35,250 bases of DNA from Marasmius tenuissimus (GCA_029532415.1 JAQOTA010000005.1:1-35250); one strand, 5' to 3'. Positions 1 to 13,213 are shown, counted from the stretch's first letter. Program-made: numbers and translations. The notes: generated by a model not told the origin, from the letters alone.

Positions 1-38
1 TTTTCACTGTATCTCTACTTTGGGGAATTGACTGGCTC

Positions 39-172
39 AAGCCGGCTGAGCTGGCTTTTGAGCCGGCTCCAAGCCAAGCCGGACAACCGGCTCCAATGGA
101 GCCATTTTTGGCACTGGCTTGGCTTGGCTTGGCTTTAAGCCGGCTCAGCCGTGGCTCCAGCCGAGCCGTAGG
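39..172. repeat. AGCCGG-rich hairpin-like repeat (left)
   Basis: The segment is built from variants of AAGCCGGCTC, GAGCCGGCTCC and TGGCTTGGCTT. Its first half is roughly the inverse of its second half, so a single strand could fold back. It is the outermost sequence of the arm and could be an end of a mobile element or an independent MITE-like insertion. No target duplication can be seen. Confidence 0.6.
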
Positions 173-394
173 TAACACTAGACACCACCGACTATTGGCC
201 TGTTTTAGGCCAGCCTGGCTTTAAGATCTTGGATGATCGGATGCTGTTCTTACTTCCCGAGTGGATGAAGAATAATCTTGTTTTCTGTGTTGAGATCAAT
301 GGCGATAATATATCTGAGCACGTCATGGACGTCATCAGATAGAACCTTCACCATCACTATGGAATAGAACTTCAGGAAGGAGAGCCTGAGGGCT

Positions 395-3097
395 GTGATA
401 GAAGGGGATGGGTACAGATGTGGGGAGACAACCCTAAAGGCGCAGCTCCTCGTTGCTATAGTATACTGCGGCCATCTCTTCCGACAACTGGTGGACCTCC
501 AAGAATGTCATCACGAGGGCAACAAAAAATATGAGTGCAATTGGATGGTTGCACCCAGTTCTCTTTATTGGTATGTCGATCTCCTCCTATGTTCCGTACA
601 GTAATAACATGTTGTGCCAGGACTTCCATACGGCCCCTTGCTATTCTGCGGCCACCCCTGTGTTGGTCCAAAGCTAATGATGAAAGCAAACCTACAATGC
701 CATTTTTTACCTGGTGACAATGACGACAATGACCAGCCCACTCAGTTGGACTGTCTCCGTGAGTGTCCGGTTGAGAAGGATCCATGATTGCTGGTCCACT
801 TCAGGTATCCCCCTATAGAGTCTACAGCAGAGGCACCTGTCGATTCTGTCTCGCTGCTGGCTCGGTCTTCGGGAGAACCGTCCAACTCCTCTTTGCCCAC
901 CGCCATGGGTATTGCGACGACATTCTCTGCCCCATCTCCTACTCCGACCCCATTGCACCGCACATTCAATGACAAGGCAAACCTATCCGACAATGATGAC
1001 AAGGCCATTGAAGCTGGTATCTTCGCTACCGATCGTTCCATTACACCAGCTCAACTTGCCATGAGGACGATAATGAGGAAGAAATGATTCGAGCTGCAAT
1101 ACAGGCATCTCTCATTACTCACAGGGTAGATGTCCATAGCAGTTTGTTTTCCTTGCTCCATCAATGCTGACTGGCAGGGTCTATAGAATGAACAGTCTCT
1201 ACATGAGGGTCAAACTAGTGCCAGTGCAGGACCAAGCAGTGTTGCGGGTGGTAATCATAGTAGTTCAAGGGTGGTGAGCGGTGATACAAGAACTGTTCTG
1301 GGTGTGCGGAGCAGGTCGCCAGAGGTTGTGCTGCCATCCCTCCAGCCTCTGCAATTCGTTCTGATACTTTTTTACTTGTAGGATTTCACTCGTAATTCGT
1401 TCCAGCCAAGGCCAGCATGTTGCAGACTTGATGTTTCCAACCTTCCTCCGGGATACAGCATGCCTACTGACTCACAGGAGTTGTCGTCAGTTATTGGGAG
1501 ACTAGTACGGGCACAGCGTAATGTGGGGGACATGATTTCTGTGGTTGCCCTTTCCGACAAGATCACTACAGACAATGCTGCTAATGCCCTCATTGCTGCA
1601 ATCATTGCTCGTGCTTCACACTTGCCAGCTCCACAAACACCCAACATCCGTATTTAGTTCCCTACAGGGGACAATTGGGCGCTAACTCCACTTCAGATAT
1701 CCCTGTGCGTGATGATTTTTTTTGCTTGACTGTACGCTGAGAACCCTTGTCTTCAAGGCCCATCACGCTTGGCATTTCTGTTCCTCGGGTTCTTCTCAGC
1801 ATGACAGTTGAGAAGATGATGTGGCATTCTGATATCTGGCAACAGCACTGCGAAGGTTTCTATGTATTGAAAACTTCCCACATTGAATTGCCTTCTCTTG
1901 TTGCAAATTTCCATGGGTTTGGTGTCATTTGCGCGCTTGCACTGTTTCATCTTGAAGTCATACCTGCAGAGATTTGCCCTGCCATGTTTGAGGCCATCCT
2001 GCACAATGTGGTCTCTGTCGATGACGAGGGATGGTTGGGCCAGTTTTTGACTGGCCTTACAGTTTCTGGTTTGTGAGCGTGGCCCACGGGGATCGAGGAG
2101 ATGGATTCTTTGCCCATGATGTCTCAGCTACTTGCTGAGCTTGATATGCAGGTGCATCCATGGTGACATTTTATGTTTCATACGGCTCACAGCCTCATAC
2201 GCATGCCAGCTCAATCTACCAGAATACTGTACCCTCAAAATGAGGAAGAATGTTCGACTGCAGCTTGTTGCGAAACTCGTGCTTGGAGTCGGCTCTCTTC
2301 AGGGGTCCTACAAGGATCATTATGCTGTAAAAGCATTTGTGAATGGCTTTGACCAGCGCCTTTCCCTGCGCTACGGGACTACCCTGTTGAACATGCGTGT
2401 ACATTCACTTTTCAGCCTTGGACTATATTGTCTGAACCTCCTACTGAGTAGCTATTAGACCTCAATTCAAAGCAGTTGCTGCTTTCCTTGCACGCTCAGT
2501 TTCCACAAAGCGGAGAGTCTGTCAAGCCTTACCTTGACTGGATTCACAGTGGAGTTGCTATTATGTGCGAGAATGAGGAGCGCTTCAAGTCCAACTTCTT
2601 CCGATATCTCAGTGGTGCTGGGCACATTGATAATTGCACATTGAATAGGCAGATCTCTGAAGATGAGGTGAAGGAGAAGAAAGCTGATACAGGCCTCAGA
2701 GTGAGGCTCTTTCTCCGATACATGACTGGAAAAGAGCGTCTTCTGTGGCAATCCAAGAGAATTCAGATATGTGCACAGGTTGATGATGCCCTTTGGGTTC
2801 TGCGATTAATGTGATTCCTCCAGATGGCTTTCCAAGCGGTCGCAACAACAGAGAGTCAAAAGAACTCACAGGTTCGTCCCATGTATACGTTCAAGTCCGA
2901 TGTGATGTTGACAGATTACCCCTGGGCTCTAGATGAAAACACCGCCTCCTATTGAGGTTCATACCTGCTATAGCCAGGCCATAATCCCTCTGCACGAGTA
3001 CTTGTTAGAGTTGCTTGTTGGACTGGAAGAGGATGCAACATGGTTTGAAGTTTACCTGCATTCCACATTTGTTGATAATTCGTTCAATACTGTATAG
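395..3097 (+). CDS. UIM-HECT ubiquitin-ligase-like protein (left copy, multi-exon)
   Basis: This is probably a HECT-type E3 ubiquitin ligase. The last exon (about 2940-3097) reads EVHTCYSQAIIP followed by LHEYLLELL. That is the HECT C-lobe active-site signature, with the catalytic Cys codon at 2966-2968, about 40 residues before the TAG stop. Upstream, 1747-2073 and 2250-2390 give HECT-like helices (ANFHGFGVICALALFHLEVIP, then AVKAFVNGFD), and 2700-2740 gives VRLFLRYMTG. A ubiquitin-interacting motif (EEEMIRAAIQASL) lies near 1070-1113, after a low-complexity Ser/Thr/Pro stretch. In this arm the motif's frame is broken by a missing A near 1060. Likely introns include 765-810 (GTGAGT...CAG) and 2074-2130 (GTGAGC...CAG). 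The N-terminus is unresolved; an open stretch from ATG 241 to TAG 340 may belong to it. A frame shift just before the final exon is present in both arms and is either an unseen intron or real decay. Confidence 0.75.
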
Positions 3098-3221
3098 TGT
3101 TCGCTACACGGATTTGTACAACATTCTGAGTATTGTAACTCACGAAATAGAATATAAATAACATAGAATAGGCCACGTAAATAACATAGAATATCTACAA
3201 CAAATTAGACAATTGCTGCAC
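3098..3221. other. AT-rich convergent 3' intergenic spacer (left)
   Basis: This 124-bp gap lies between the stop of the HECT gene and the stop of ORF-X, which point at each other. It contains two close copies of AAATAACATAGAATA about 27 bp apart (3156-3195) and is AT-rich, as expected for polyadenylation regions. Confidence 0.6.
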
Positions 3222-4562
3222 TCAGACTTTCATGTCCTTCAACTTCCATCCGAGCAACTCCATCCAACTTGAAGGGGGAACAGCAACCCACAGCTTGAAA
3301 GAAAGTAAGTAATGTTTCCAGTACATGCGGTATAGCTCTCCAAATGTGAGGTGTACCCGCCCTCTAACGAGCTTTGAAGACAATCCAGAATCAAGGAGGT
3401 GTTTGCAAGCTCTGTCTTCTTGTTGAGGAACGTCCCTTGGTTAATCCCAACCCAGGCATAAACATCCTGCAGGCATACATTGACAAGATCATCACAAAGC
3501 ACGAAATCCTGCACTTTGCGAGTATCCAGAGCCAAACCCAAAGCCGAGGAAACTGTCCTGAATATGAGAAATTGGTGGTAGCTTCGATATGCAGGTGCTG
3601 TGTTTGGCCCTAGTGAGCGCAGCGCTGAGATCTCCGCATTCTCATCCTGGAACTGTTCAGATAGGTACTGGATGACATCAACCTCCTGTGATGCCGGCGA
3701 TTCCGGTTTGACGTCTGATTCCGGGCCAGGAAGGTGAGGTAGAATCCGTGGCATTGAGTAGGAGTTGGGGCTGCAGGGTGGTTGTTGCAATAATGAAAGA
3801 GGTTTCTTAGTCCTCCAATGTACTCCTCAAGCCAAGGGGTATAGCAGTTTCTGCTGTTATGTTGATCAGCATTGAGATCAATTTAGGATTGAAATAATGT
3901 CACGCACACGAATGTTGACAATTTGCTGGATCTTCCATAGATATTGCGCCAGCCGAATCTGGCTCATTATTCATTGCGGCGGCATCTATTGGTGTGCTGA
4001 TTCCAAGGTGGCCATCATCAGGCCTGTTCTCATCGTCCTCTTGTATATTGCGATACGTTCAGCATGCCACACACAAATCAACAAGAAAACTTTTTGCACC
4101 AAGTGGAGGTAGTGACTGACCTGTTCCAACACCCAGCTCGGCATCTGTCTCTACATAATGGTCTACTTGCATTGACGAGGCCATTGGGCAATCAAGAGGG
4201 TTGCCTGTTGATACTGAAAAGGCTGGTGGTGGTGTATCACTATCGGACAGCTCTGTTAGAGGACTGCTTCGGCCATCTTGTGCTACTTGATTATCAGGCC
4301 ACTTGTTGTCATTGTCTTGAATGTGTCCTATCTCATTGCCAGTCAATAGCCGCAAGAATATTTTGCATCGGGAGGTAAACAAACCGCAAGTACCCGCACG
4401 TATACTAGTAGCAGTTCCACGTCCTCTCCCTCATCCTCTGCAGTTTATCTGCCCACAACCTCTACATCCCTGTTGGGGGAATGTGTGATGTGAACTAGGT
4501 CTTGAACGATGGCGAAGATTATAGATTGGCTTGAGTCTTGCTAAGCTTTGAAGAAGAGCCAT
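3222..4562 (-). pseudogene. ORF-X, Cys/Arg-Gly-rich start, unknown function (left copy)
   Basis: I do not recognise the family. Read from ATG at 4560-4562, the frame begins with a basic stretch, then a small Cys cluster (GCRGCGQINCRG), then an Arg-Gly run. It is interrupted by TGA at 4431-4433 (TCA on the + strand). The stop falls inside RG-x-GRGRG, where an Arg CGA is the natural ancestor. The frame continues through an acidic Ser/Pro-rich linker containing LTELSDSDTPPP. The C-terminal exon ends at 3222 in the intact frame, but in this arm a missing A near 3345 shifts the end to 3239. Further single-base losses near 3837 and 4072 also disturb this copy. Confidence 0.55.
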
Positions 4563-4626
4563 AAAATACTGTGAATGCCAAATGCGGGAAAGATGATTGG
4601 TATTATGTAAGCATAAGATGTTGCAC

Positions 4627-6624
4627 TTAGCCCTGTGCTGCCTTTAAAGGGGTACCTCTGGGTCTCTGCAAAACAACTCTAGAAGTATATTGTGTCTATC
4701 TGATGCTCTATATAGATTGCCTTACCATCAGTTGGGCTAAAGCAAGAGCCTGGTCCCATATGGATGCCCGGGAGTGCATATTATGGCTGTAAAGCTCCTG
4801 GATCTGAGATAGACCCTCCTCAAAGATTTCCAGTTGCTGTTCTGAGTCGAAGGGGCAGTCAAAGTCAGGGATCTCTACAAGGCTGAGATGAGGTGGTCTG
4901 TGTGATTCCCAGCGGGAGATATCTTCATAGGAATCTGGATTGTGCTGATTGAAGTGTTGAAGAAGGGTGGGGTTGGAGAGCTCTTCCCAATCCACCCTGA
5001 AGGTATCGATGTCTTCAATTTCGTCTTTGATATGCTCCAGATGTCCATCTACATCATCGTAGGTGGGGGCCCACAAAGTCCCTCCTGTAACGTGCCAAAA
5101 AAGAAGATGTCACGTGGCGAACGATCACAATGATTTTGCAACTGGAGAGAATGAGAGTTCCATGCACCGGCCCAATCCATGGCATCTTTGTCAATTGCTA
5201 CATGAAAAAGACAGTGTAACAGCCAGATGTGGGCATTGTTGTCATGTGAAAGACCGTGGTGGGTTTCCAGATCATGGAAAAGTTGTACCATTTGATCCCA
5301 AAACCCATAGTCACATCCCTCCAGAGGCGCTCAATTCATATATTATGAACACTTCTGAATCAGGAATTGAGTATACATCGAGTGGCATAGCAGCCATGCA
5401 AGCATACCTTCCACAGATGTAAGAGCCTCTCTCAATGCCAAAGCATTCCTCCATATATTGTGCAACACCCAGATTCTCCACTCCATGATCTCCTCAGACC
5501 CTGCTAGGGATACCATGCTCTTCAATATCATCCAAAAAGAGATCAAGAACTGTTTGTGCCCAGTTATTGTTGTTGACCTGAATTGCCAAAACCATCTGGG
5601 AGGATCCATCGACAAACGCATGGATGACAAAACACCATCGTATAAGGCCTGCATAGAACAACATGAGCTTGTAGCTGGTGTCAATATACTCGCTGCTCAG
5701 TGCTCACTGTGTTGTCCATCATGATGCCACAATGAGTTCGGTCCTGGTACATAGTAACGTCTGCGCTCCACGGGCCTAGAAATAAGTCTGGGAGCAGCAC
5801 CCGTTACATGCTCGTACGAATCTCTGACCCGATGTCGGGAGACACGATGACCCAGATGAAGAAGATGGCCATTTAGCATTCTACATCCGAACGAGGGGAA
5901 TATCTGGAGGACTTGTCCAATAATAGCATCAAGATCGTCATTTGAGAGTGCCAACACAGGCCCTGTTGATGATTTATAGAAGTGCAGCAGCTCTCCCGTT
6001 TCAGGATCCTCATATTGGACATACACTGGAGGACACGGATCTGCCAGTCCATATTCCAAGCACGCCGTCTCAATGTCCGAGCACTGCAGTCAAACACCAG
6101 TGCAAGGTGGGTAAACCCACGATATTGCATGCTTGCTTGTAGGATTGCAGGATCAACATCAATGCGAGGTCGCCCAGGGTTTGCAGACAATTCTGAGTGC
6201 GTAAGTTGAAGAGGTTCCTGTTGCATGACATCTTCTGAAGCTGATATTGCTTCCTCCAAAGCTGACAGCATGGTTTCCACGCTCAAAAGTAGGGTCTGCT
6301 GCTCATCTTCACCAAACGGATTCCGCCTCTGTGGATATCTATATCAGAGGAAAATTCCAAGCAAAGAGTACGTGACACACCTGTTCTACAGTCGCAAAAA
6401 AACGAGCCGTCTCATCCCTCTGTCTTCTCACTTGAGCGGCGTCGCCCAACTGCACGCACAATGTATGTGTAACTCGATTTCTGAGCTCTTGGTATGCCCT
6501 ACATACCGTTACCTCCTGGAGTTGAGTGGTATCAAGGGTCTGGTGAGAATGAGGAGGGGGCTGAGCAACAGCTAAAAGAGGGCCAAGGGCAAGTACTCCC
6601 AGAACAAGCCAGCATAGATACATA
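4627..6624 (-). pseudogene. DDE integrase/transposase (fungal integrase-core type), left copy
   Basis: Mirror of the right-arm integrase. It shares both in-frame TGA codons (TCA on the + strand at 5494-5496 and 5336-5338). It also has extra single-base losses near 5061, 5280 and 6060 that break the frame in this arm only. The catalytic Asp, Asp and Glu codons lie in the same order as in the right copy. Transcription runs outwards, away from the palindrome centre. Confidence 0.8.
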
Positions 6625-6850
6625 AGATCAAAATGAATAGATATTATGTAAGTACCCGTAGTGACAGAAGAAAATCTGTTCAATGTTTGCTGTCCAGTGG
6701 ATAGAACCGCATGTATTTACATCCTCCATGTTCCTGTATTAACACATTGAACCCCAACTCTTCTTGTTCCCCTATACTCAGTCCATCTGAAGAGGTAACA
6801 TAGTTGTACAGATCCACAGACCCATTTTGAATGTCGTGACATCCAAAGCA

Positions 6851-8172
6851 TCAGAGAAAAGTCACCATACCCTTGTTGAGTGTAGTCACAATCCCGCCCA
6901 TTTCCTCCACTGTCGGTGATGCAAGCACTCCTGCATACACAAGGTTGACGGTAAGAAGATAAGCACTAAGTTTGCCAAACGAGGGAAACATCTTCTTCTT
7001 GTCAGCATTTTTACCCAACCACATGAATTCAAAAACTCCCCGGAAGGTCAGTCTCTCCCCCTCGAATAGATACCGATGAAGATGTTGTGCCCCTTCCCAA
7101 AGACCGGAAGTGTTCAATGGTGTGCGACCTGCCGTCGTCCCGTATGCCCTCTTGTTACACCAAAAGTCATCGTCTCTATTGACTGCCGCTTGGAACTCGA
7201 GCCACTCGAACAGACTTTCAAAGAAGAATGTATGATCAAGAGTGCGCAGAGCCTCTGTGTCATAAAAGCATGCCCAAAACATTGATGCACTGAAGATTCC
7301 GCCAACAGTGCAGATGTTGTAGGGGTCGTACAGTCCCCAGGAGATAAGATGTGCAATCGAGAGGGAGCTTTTTCTCTAGCTACGAGGTGGTAGTTGAGTC
7401 GGTCTAAAGCCTTCTGGACGTTAGGCAGAAAGCACGGGCGTTGAGCGGGGTCATAATTAATTAGCGGTATGGAGTTTCGGAGGAACGTCACAAATTCTAT
7501 AGCGCCTTTAAGAGTCAGGCCAGACATGCCCAGACATGCGGAATGTGGAATGGTCAATGGGATGGAAGATGTAGAAGCAGGGAGCTGAGTGGACATGGAT
7601 GGTTCCTGAACAACGGTGGGCCCAGAAGGGCTCATGGGACCATTAATGACTGGCATCAGCAGACTCAGAGCAGGCAGTGGAAGGGAGGGGGAAGTTGGCG
7701 ATATAGGCTGAGAGGTTGACCCCTCAGTAGGCAGCATGAGCTCTCGCCTCATCTGATCAAGCTTTTGCCAGGACAATTTGCACTCTGGTGATATAGCGAG
7801 TGAGTGACTGTGTAGCTGCTGTGCAAAGCTGGCCATTGTTGGGCCGGAAGGGTAGCGATCCCTCCCTCTCCTCGCTGGATTCAACAGACTAATATCGCGG
7901 TACACTTCCCAAACTTCGTCCAACAGAAAAGCAGCAGATGAGAAAGACTGCTCTATAAGGACCAAGAAATCGGCATGAGAGGCGCCGATTGGCGGGATAT
8001 TCATCCATTGGTAAACAACTGACAGGGTAATGGAGTGAATAGTACCATCTCGGTTCGACTGTGTCACGCCATTCTTAAGCGTAAAGTTTGCAGTACAGAC
8101 AGTGGGAAGTGATGGGAGGAAGTCTTTGGTAGTGTACGTCAGCTGTTTTTCTCCACCGTGTAGTTTCGTCAA
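6851..8172 (-). CDS. ORF-Y, unknown protein (left copy, one frameshift)
   Basis: The protein is unrecognised. Reading inwards from about 8172, about 270 codons stay open and the frame then shifts in a run of four C/G bases near 7338-7341, where the right arm has five. The middle holds a Ser/Pro/Thr-rich linker (about 7560-7720) between an N-terminal folded-looking part and a C-terminal aromatic-rich part. No true ATG start is visible at the 5' end. The solo LTR lies only 23 bp upstream, so the gene may begin beyond it. Confidence 0.5.
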
Positions 8173-8195
8173 AGGGCGAATATCTGTTGTAATGC

Positions 8196-8907
8196 TGTTA
8201 GGATCGTGCGGATATGACAGCCCGGACGGAAGTCCGAGCGGAAGAGACGGGAGCCAACGTGCCGGAATGGACTAATCGAAGTTAGAGAGTTTCCAACAAC
8301 CGGAAGGCCGAACGGATGGCTGGACAATAGTTGAAGGTTTCGCCAACGACACCGTTGAGTTGAGTTGTCCTTGACCGGAAGGAAAGGAAGATAAAGATGA
8401 AGAGGAGATAGAGATAAAGAGACGGAATGAGATGAATGAGATAAAACGGAAACCAAGTTGATTTTAATTCTGAGGAATACAAGTCGTGAAGTATCTAGCT
8501 TATATATGTATCGATCTCTGAGACCTCCGAAGGGGTTCCGGCGATTGTAGTACCGAAGGTGAGTCAAGAGCGGGAGAGAATGTATGTACAGTACGGAATC
8601 CGAGACGGAGGGTGAAGTCCCGGAGTCGGAGATGAATCGGAAATGAAGTGTCAGGATGGAATGTACGGGATGAGTCACGATAGAATGCAAAGCGGAATGT
8701 CGGAATGTAGAGTAAACGTACTACTCGGAAATGAACGGTGTATATGTATCTCCGATCTGTAAGTACCGGGGACACGACGTCGGAATCCGAAGTCATGTTC
8801 CGGAAAGGATAGTGAAGGAAGAGAAACATAAAGTAGATTCCGGGTATCGGAATCTCCGGAAGGTGGATAGAAGCCTTCGGAACCCCGGAACCGGCATGGA
8901 TGTAACA
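8196..8907 (-). mobile_element. Solo LTR of a retrotransposon (left copy)
   Basis: The 712-bp sequence starts TGTTAGGATC and ends ATGTAACA, so it has the TG...CA ends of an LTR. It is flanked on both sides by the 5-bp duplication AATGC (8191-8195 and 8908-8912). A TATA box lies at 8500-8506 on the minus strand. No internal retrotransposon domain is present, so only a recombined solo LTR remains. The sequence is strikingly rich in CGGA/TCCG. Confidence 0.88.
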
Positions 8908-9009
8908 AATGCGTCAGACAAGCCGTGCAAGCCATGATGATCCTGAGGTTGTCCCAAGACAAGAACGCACCCATGTGGCGATGGCATGGTGGCAACAAAG
9001 CAGAATGTG

Positions 9010-10026
9010 TCAATATAGCATGGTCTGAGCATGTTTTGTATTGAGAACCTCGCCCACGCCCTCGACCTTATCCAAAATGTCGATTATCACCTGAGCCATA
9101 GAAGGTGCCAGCGCCTGAGCTTTGAGCTGATTACAGCTCTGCAATAGCTTTGCAAGCTGATCGTCTTGCGTAACAACCTTGCGTGATTGTAGTGTGGATT
9201 CTAGAATTGAACAAGCACAGGCAATACTATGTGGCTGCAAGCATTCAAGGAACAGGCTACGCGGAGGCAGTATTGAACGAGCTCCTGCCTAGGGAATCGA
9301 TATTAGTTAGGCTGATATATTTGTAAGACCGTGCACTTTACCTTGTCTTGAAGTTTCCCTGTTGGTACTCCAGCTCTCGACAATTGGTGCGATGAGGACT
9401 GTTCCACTAGTGTCTGGCAGAAAACAGTGTGTCATGTGAAACATGAATTGATGAAACCACGACAGGCTCACCTTGATGGGCAATTTCATTGTCACCAACT
9501 GACTCCTCCTTGTCTCAAGGGTCAAAGTCCCCATCTTCATCATCGGTATCAGAGGAATCTTCTATCAGAGAGTCATGATGGAAAGAATCTAAGATAGATT
9601 ACTACTGAATATTACTGATTGTCGTTAAGCTAACAGAGCCTACCAGATCTCGAACGTTTACGATGCTCTTGACTGGACGGCACTAGAGAGTTTAGCCAAT
9701 AAATCAGTCTGTCTGCATTTCAGGAGGTCAACAACTGGACACCGACCTATATCCAGTCTTTTCCTTTTAGTATTGGCATGTTCACAATGGTGTGGAGTTC
9801 TTGACGGCCCTCCTACAGCCGGGTGAGGGGGCTCGACTGAGCCCCCAGTCGTTTCTGTCGTTCGCGTTGTGTCATCGATAATCTCCCCTGTCCAGTTATA
9901 AATGAAGAACGAACAATCAGTGCACAAGTCCAGAGGTACATGGACCCCATCAAAGGAGTATTACACACCTCTTATGCGCTTACTTTGATGAGTGGACGAG
10001 GCTGCTTCTGCAGGTTCATCAGACAT
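9010..10026 (-). pseudogene. ORF-Z, acidic/basic multi-exon gene of unknown function (left copy)
   Basis: The frame starts MSDEPAEAASS at ATG 10024-10026. A basic segment follows (KRKRLD near 9760; RKRSRS near 9650), then an acidic run (IEDSSDTDDEDGDFD near 9520-9560), and finally a helical C-terminal part ending at 9010. Exon 9658-9927 is open in this arm thanks to a five-base C/G run at 9841-9845. TCA at 9515-9517 gives an in-frame TGA directly after DFDP, shared with the right arm. Alternating basic and acidic patches suggest a nuclear protein, but no family is recognised. Confidence 0.45.
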
Positions 10027-10365
10027 GTTTATATCTATACAAGACACACAATTGTTAGACCGACTTGTTGAACAATTTCCAGTGTGGTCTCACCATCATT
10101 TAGTCGGCTAGCTGAAGTAACAGCCTCATATGCAGCTTTACGTTTTTGCGTTCGAATCAATGCAGTTGGCAGAGCATTTGACTTATCTGTGCACTAATGA
10201 TCAACCTATTGCAAAACAAGTGGCACTTGAAGTGCACATACCACCCATACAACCGCTTGTCTTTTGGATGGCCCTCGATACGTTCACAGCCGCTTTTGGT
10301 GTTGTCTTGGTTGGTTGGTTGTCCTCTGGTGGACCGATTGTTTGTACTGCTTTATGCAATGAGAA

Positions 10366-13006
10366 TTAGACACGAAAGAAAGTGTGGACAAACGGCATAG
10401 TACTGGGAACTTCACTGGCATCCCCGCTTGGAAGCATTTCCAAGAAGATGTCATGTTTTCCTGGAATGAAGCGGGCCATCAAAGCGCGGTGGAGCCTGAA
10501 TGTGAGATAAGCTTGCTGGTGTTGATTGAGGTGATCCCACTCTGAGCTGAAACAAGTATCAGCAAACGCTGATGATAACAAGAATCCGCATACCCATATC
10601 TAATGTGGGAGTCTTCCATTTGGTCCCGGAGGGCGCAAGAGGCCAAGGACTCGGGATGAGGCCAGTCGAAAAGGAGAAGCATTTTTGGTGCGCTTCAAAA
10701 TCAGCTTTCACGACGTCAGTATGTTGACGGTGAAGCGTGAGGGTCTGGAAAACATTGAGTGAGTAGTGAAGTCAAGATCGTCTTGAGGCTCAAATAGCCG
10801 TTTGCCATCATAAGCAAAGCTCATATTGGTAGAGCGGGTAGACATGTCTCATGACAAGTAGATGTCAGCACAATCGACCCACTACCAAGTTTCAATTGAA
10901 AATACATACTCGGGATTGACAGACGCACTGGACTTGATGAGAAACGTAGAACTGCGGCTAATATGTTCATTAGACTGTGCCGGCAGAGGGTGGGGTACAC
11001 AGAAATCACTCACTTGTCTTGAGAGGGTATCTCTTCAGTCAGATCCTTCATGTCAGATGTGAGCTGAACAACAGGTGGCTTATCGCCACCCATGGCCGCA
11101 GCAATATTGAAAGCGGCGGTGCCCTCCAGGACCAGGGCCTGAGGGTACAGGATGTGAACCCAGTGATAAGCCCATGCGGGAATATCACCTTTGTGTTCAA
11201 CAGACGGTGGGGCAAGGGGTGGTGTGCTGCCATGGTATCGTTGGCCAGAGAATCCGACAAATACACATCAGGAAGACGAGTAATTTTCCGGCGGCCGGTT
11301 TCGGCAGTTCTTGGCTTTTCAGCCATTCTCGCAGGCTGACAGGCTCAAAGGTCCAAAAAAGCTACACAAATACCGCACTCAGAGAACCATATGTCATGCT
11401 AATGGAAAGATAAATACCATCAGCATGGTCTATCCAGACCGAAAATTATTGTGAGCCTACATTTTGCCTCGGGAAATGGGCTGTATGGCCGGGTTTGTGT
11501 GCTGAAGACCCAGCCTGCGGAAAAACAGACATAGCCGGTCAGGACCCTGATCCTTAGCGTAAAACGGCCAGGAACGGCCAGGAACGGCCAAGACCGGTTT
11601 TTTGTGATCTTCCCGATGCAAGCCCATTTAACTTGACATAACATCCCATTTCAATGAAATCGAAACGTCCACCTTCATAACCAGGAGGAAGATTGCTATT
11701 ACTGGTCAACTGGGATGGGACTGTAACTGAGTCACCTCCATCTGTGTGTTCCTCTGAGAAAGTGGCCATTCCCTTCGTTGTTCCGCCTACAAAGGCCATA
11801 CACCATCAGAAACCACTATGTTTGTGAACACAAATGTACCATATTTATAGAGCTCCGGAGCAGCATTATTCAGCTGTCTGTTTGTCCAAAGAACATTGGA
11901 GTTGTGGGAGACTCGGGGAGTATTGAAGAGCAAAGCGGCATTGTCCATCATTTTGTAGACCGATCGAAAGCGGGACTTGAACCCCTGAACGGAGAACAGA
12001 ACAATGTCCCACACGCATAATGAGCACATTCAACAACGAGTGTCAAATTTGACTACAACTCACATTGAGGAGTCGTTCCCAAACTTTCAGATGATGTACA
12101 TCCACCTCAGAATCAGGTTTGTCTCAACTTCGCTTCATCCCCACGTATGGCGTAGCAGTGTTGTTCGCCTTTTGGTGGCTGATACCAAGTGCATAGCACC
12201 TCGCACCTTCCTTCACAGGTTTCGCCCTCTTTGAGTCTTCAAATTGAATGTGTGTCCTGGTACAGCATTCCCATGGCCCTAACGATGCATCTCGAAGGGA
12301 GTTCATGGCCACTTGAATATTTGCCCACTCATTGCCAAACTTGTTCCTAGTAAATCATAAAGCAACCCGTCCAGACAGATGTTTGATAACGAGAACACTC
12401 ATGGATGGCGAACATATACTTGAGGTTCATCGGTTTCTGGACTGACATCGGGAGCATCAAGGTCACACACCCAAACCATGTCGCCCGCAGCCAGCTCATA
12501 TAAACCTAGAGCAAGATAAGCAACCCAACACCACAAACATAGAATGCTGACCCGCGACTCACCACGTGCATCCATGTCTTTATCAGGCCCCTTGGGCACC
12601 CCTATGGTCCTACTCTTGCAAGCGTTGATGACGGCTTGACTGTAGACCTCATCGCACGAGTGGAATGGAAACACATAGTCGTTTCCAAGGTCTTTCAACT
12701 TGTCGGGCCTGAGAGGATGAGGGCCATTGACCTTGTAAAACACAGGAAGCAGGGGATGACGGTGGGGGGTGGCAGCATTGAGAAGAAGCTCAGCTCTGAA
12801 GAGCTTGTCGGGCGGCATTGTTGGTGCAGAGATGGGGTGATCATCTGTTGGGAGCTTGGGTGGGCTTGCATGTTGGAAGTGTTTGAACATATGGAATAGT
12901 CTCTTTCCATATGACGGAGAGCTTGTCTCGGACAGCATTGCAACTCACCAGCCAGAGGTACAGATTGAGGGGTGAAAAGAAAATCAACATTGAGCATTGG
13001 CTCCAT
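10366..13006 (-). pseudogene. 2OG-Fe(II) dioxygenase-like gene (left copy), split by a MITE
   Basis: Mirror of the right-arm gene. The first exon is intact here: ATG at 13004-13006 opens MEPMLNVDFLFTPQSVPLA. The distal parts carry the same putative iron ligands and the same 303-bp insertion (11295-11597). One-base losses near 10552 and 10750 disturb the 3' exons of this copy. Confidence 0.5.
11295..11597. mobile_element. 303-bp MITE inside the dioxygenase gene (left copy)
   Basis: Mirror of 23688-23990. Its ends are imperfect inverted repeats beginning CCGG with a shared GTTC-TTGGC block. It has no coding capacity and no clear target duplication. Confidence 0.6.
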
Positions 13007-13213
13007 CTATATGTGAAGGAACAATCGATTGTTTGATTGGTTGTTACTTTGGACTACATGCAGTGGACAACTACATGTGGCAAAAGGTCTTGTGCTTGCA
13101 GCTCCCGGTCCCTTACTCAGCAATGGTGCAGCGCACAGAGATGCACCATCGCTGACTCAGCTCATCCGGGCACAACCAAAGTCTTGTGGCACGAGATCCG
13201 CATGCCTCCCAGA

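Noticed and set aside
395..1087. Several overlapping frames on both strands near the left edge as separate small genes
   Set aside because: They are shadows of one multi-exon gene. The frame through the UIM becomes continuous when the right-arm base at 34232 is used.
8282..9032. Frames of 66-177 codons across the solo LTR as proteins
   Set aside because: They lie within a non-coding LTR with TG...CA ends and target duplications, and their composition follows the CGGA/TCCG repeats.
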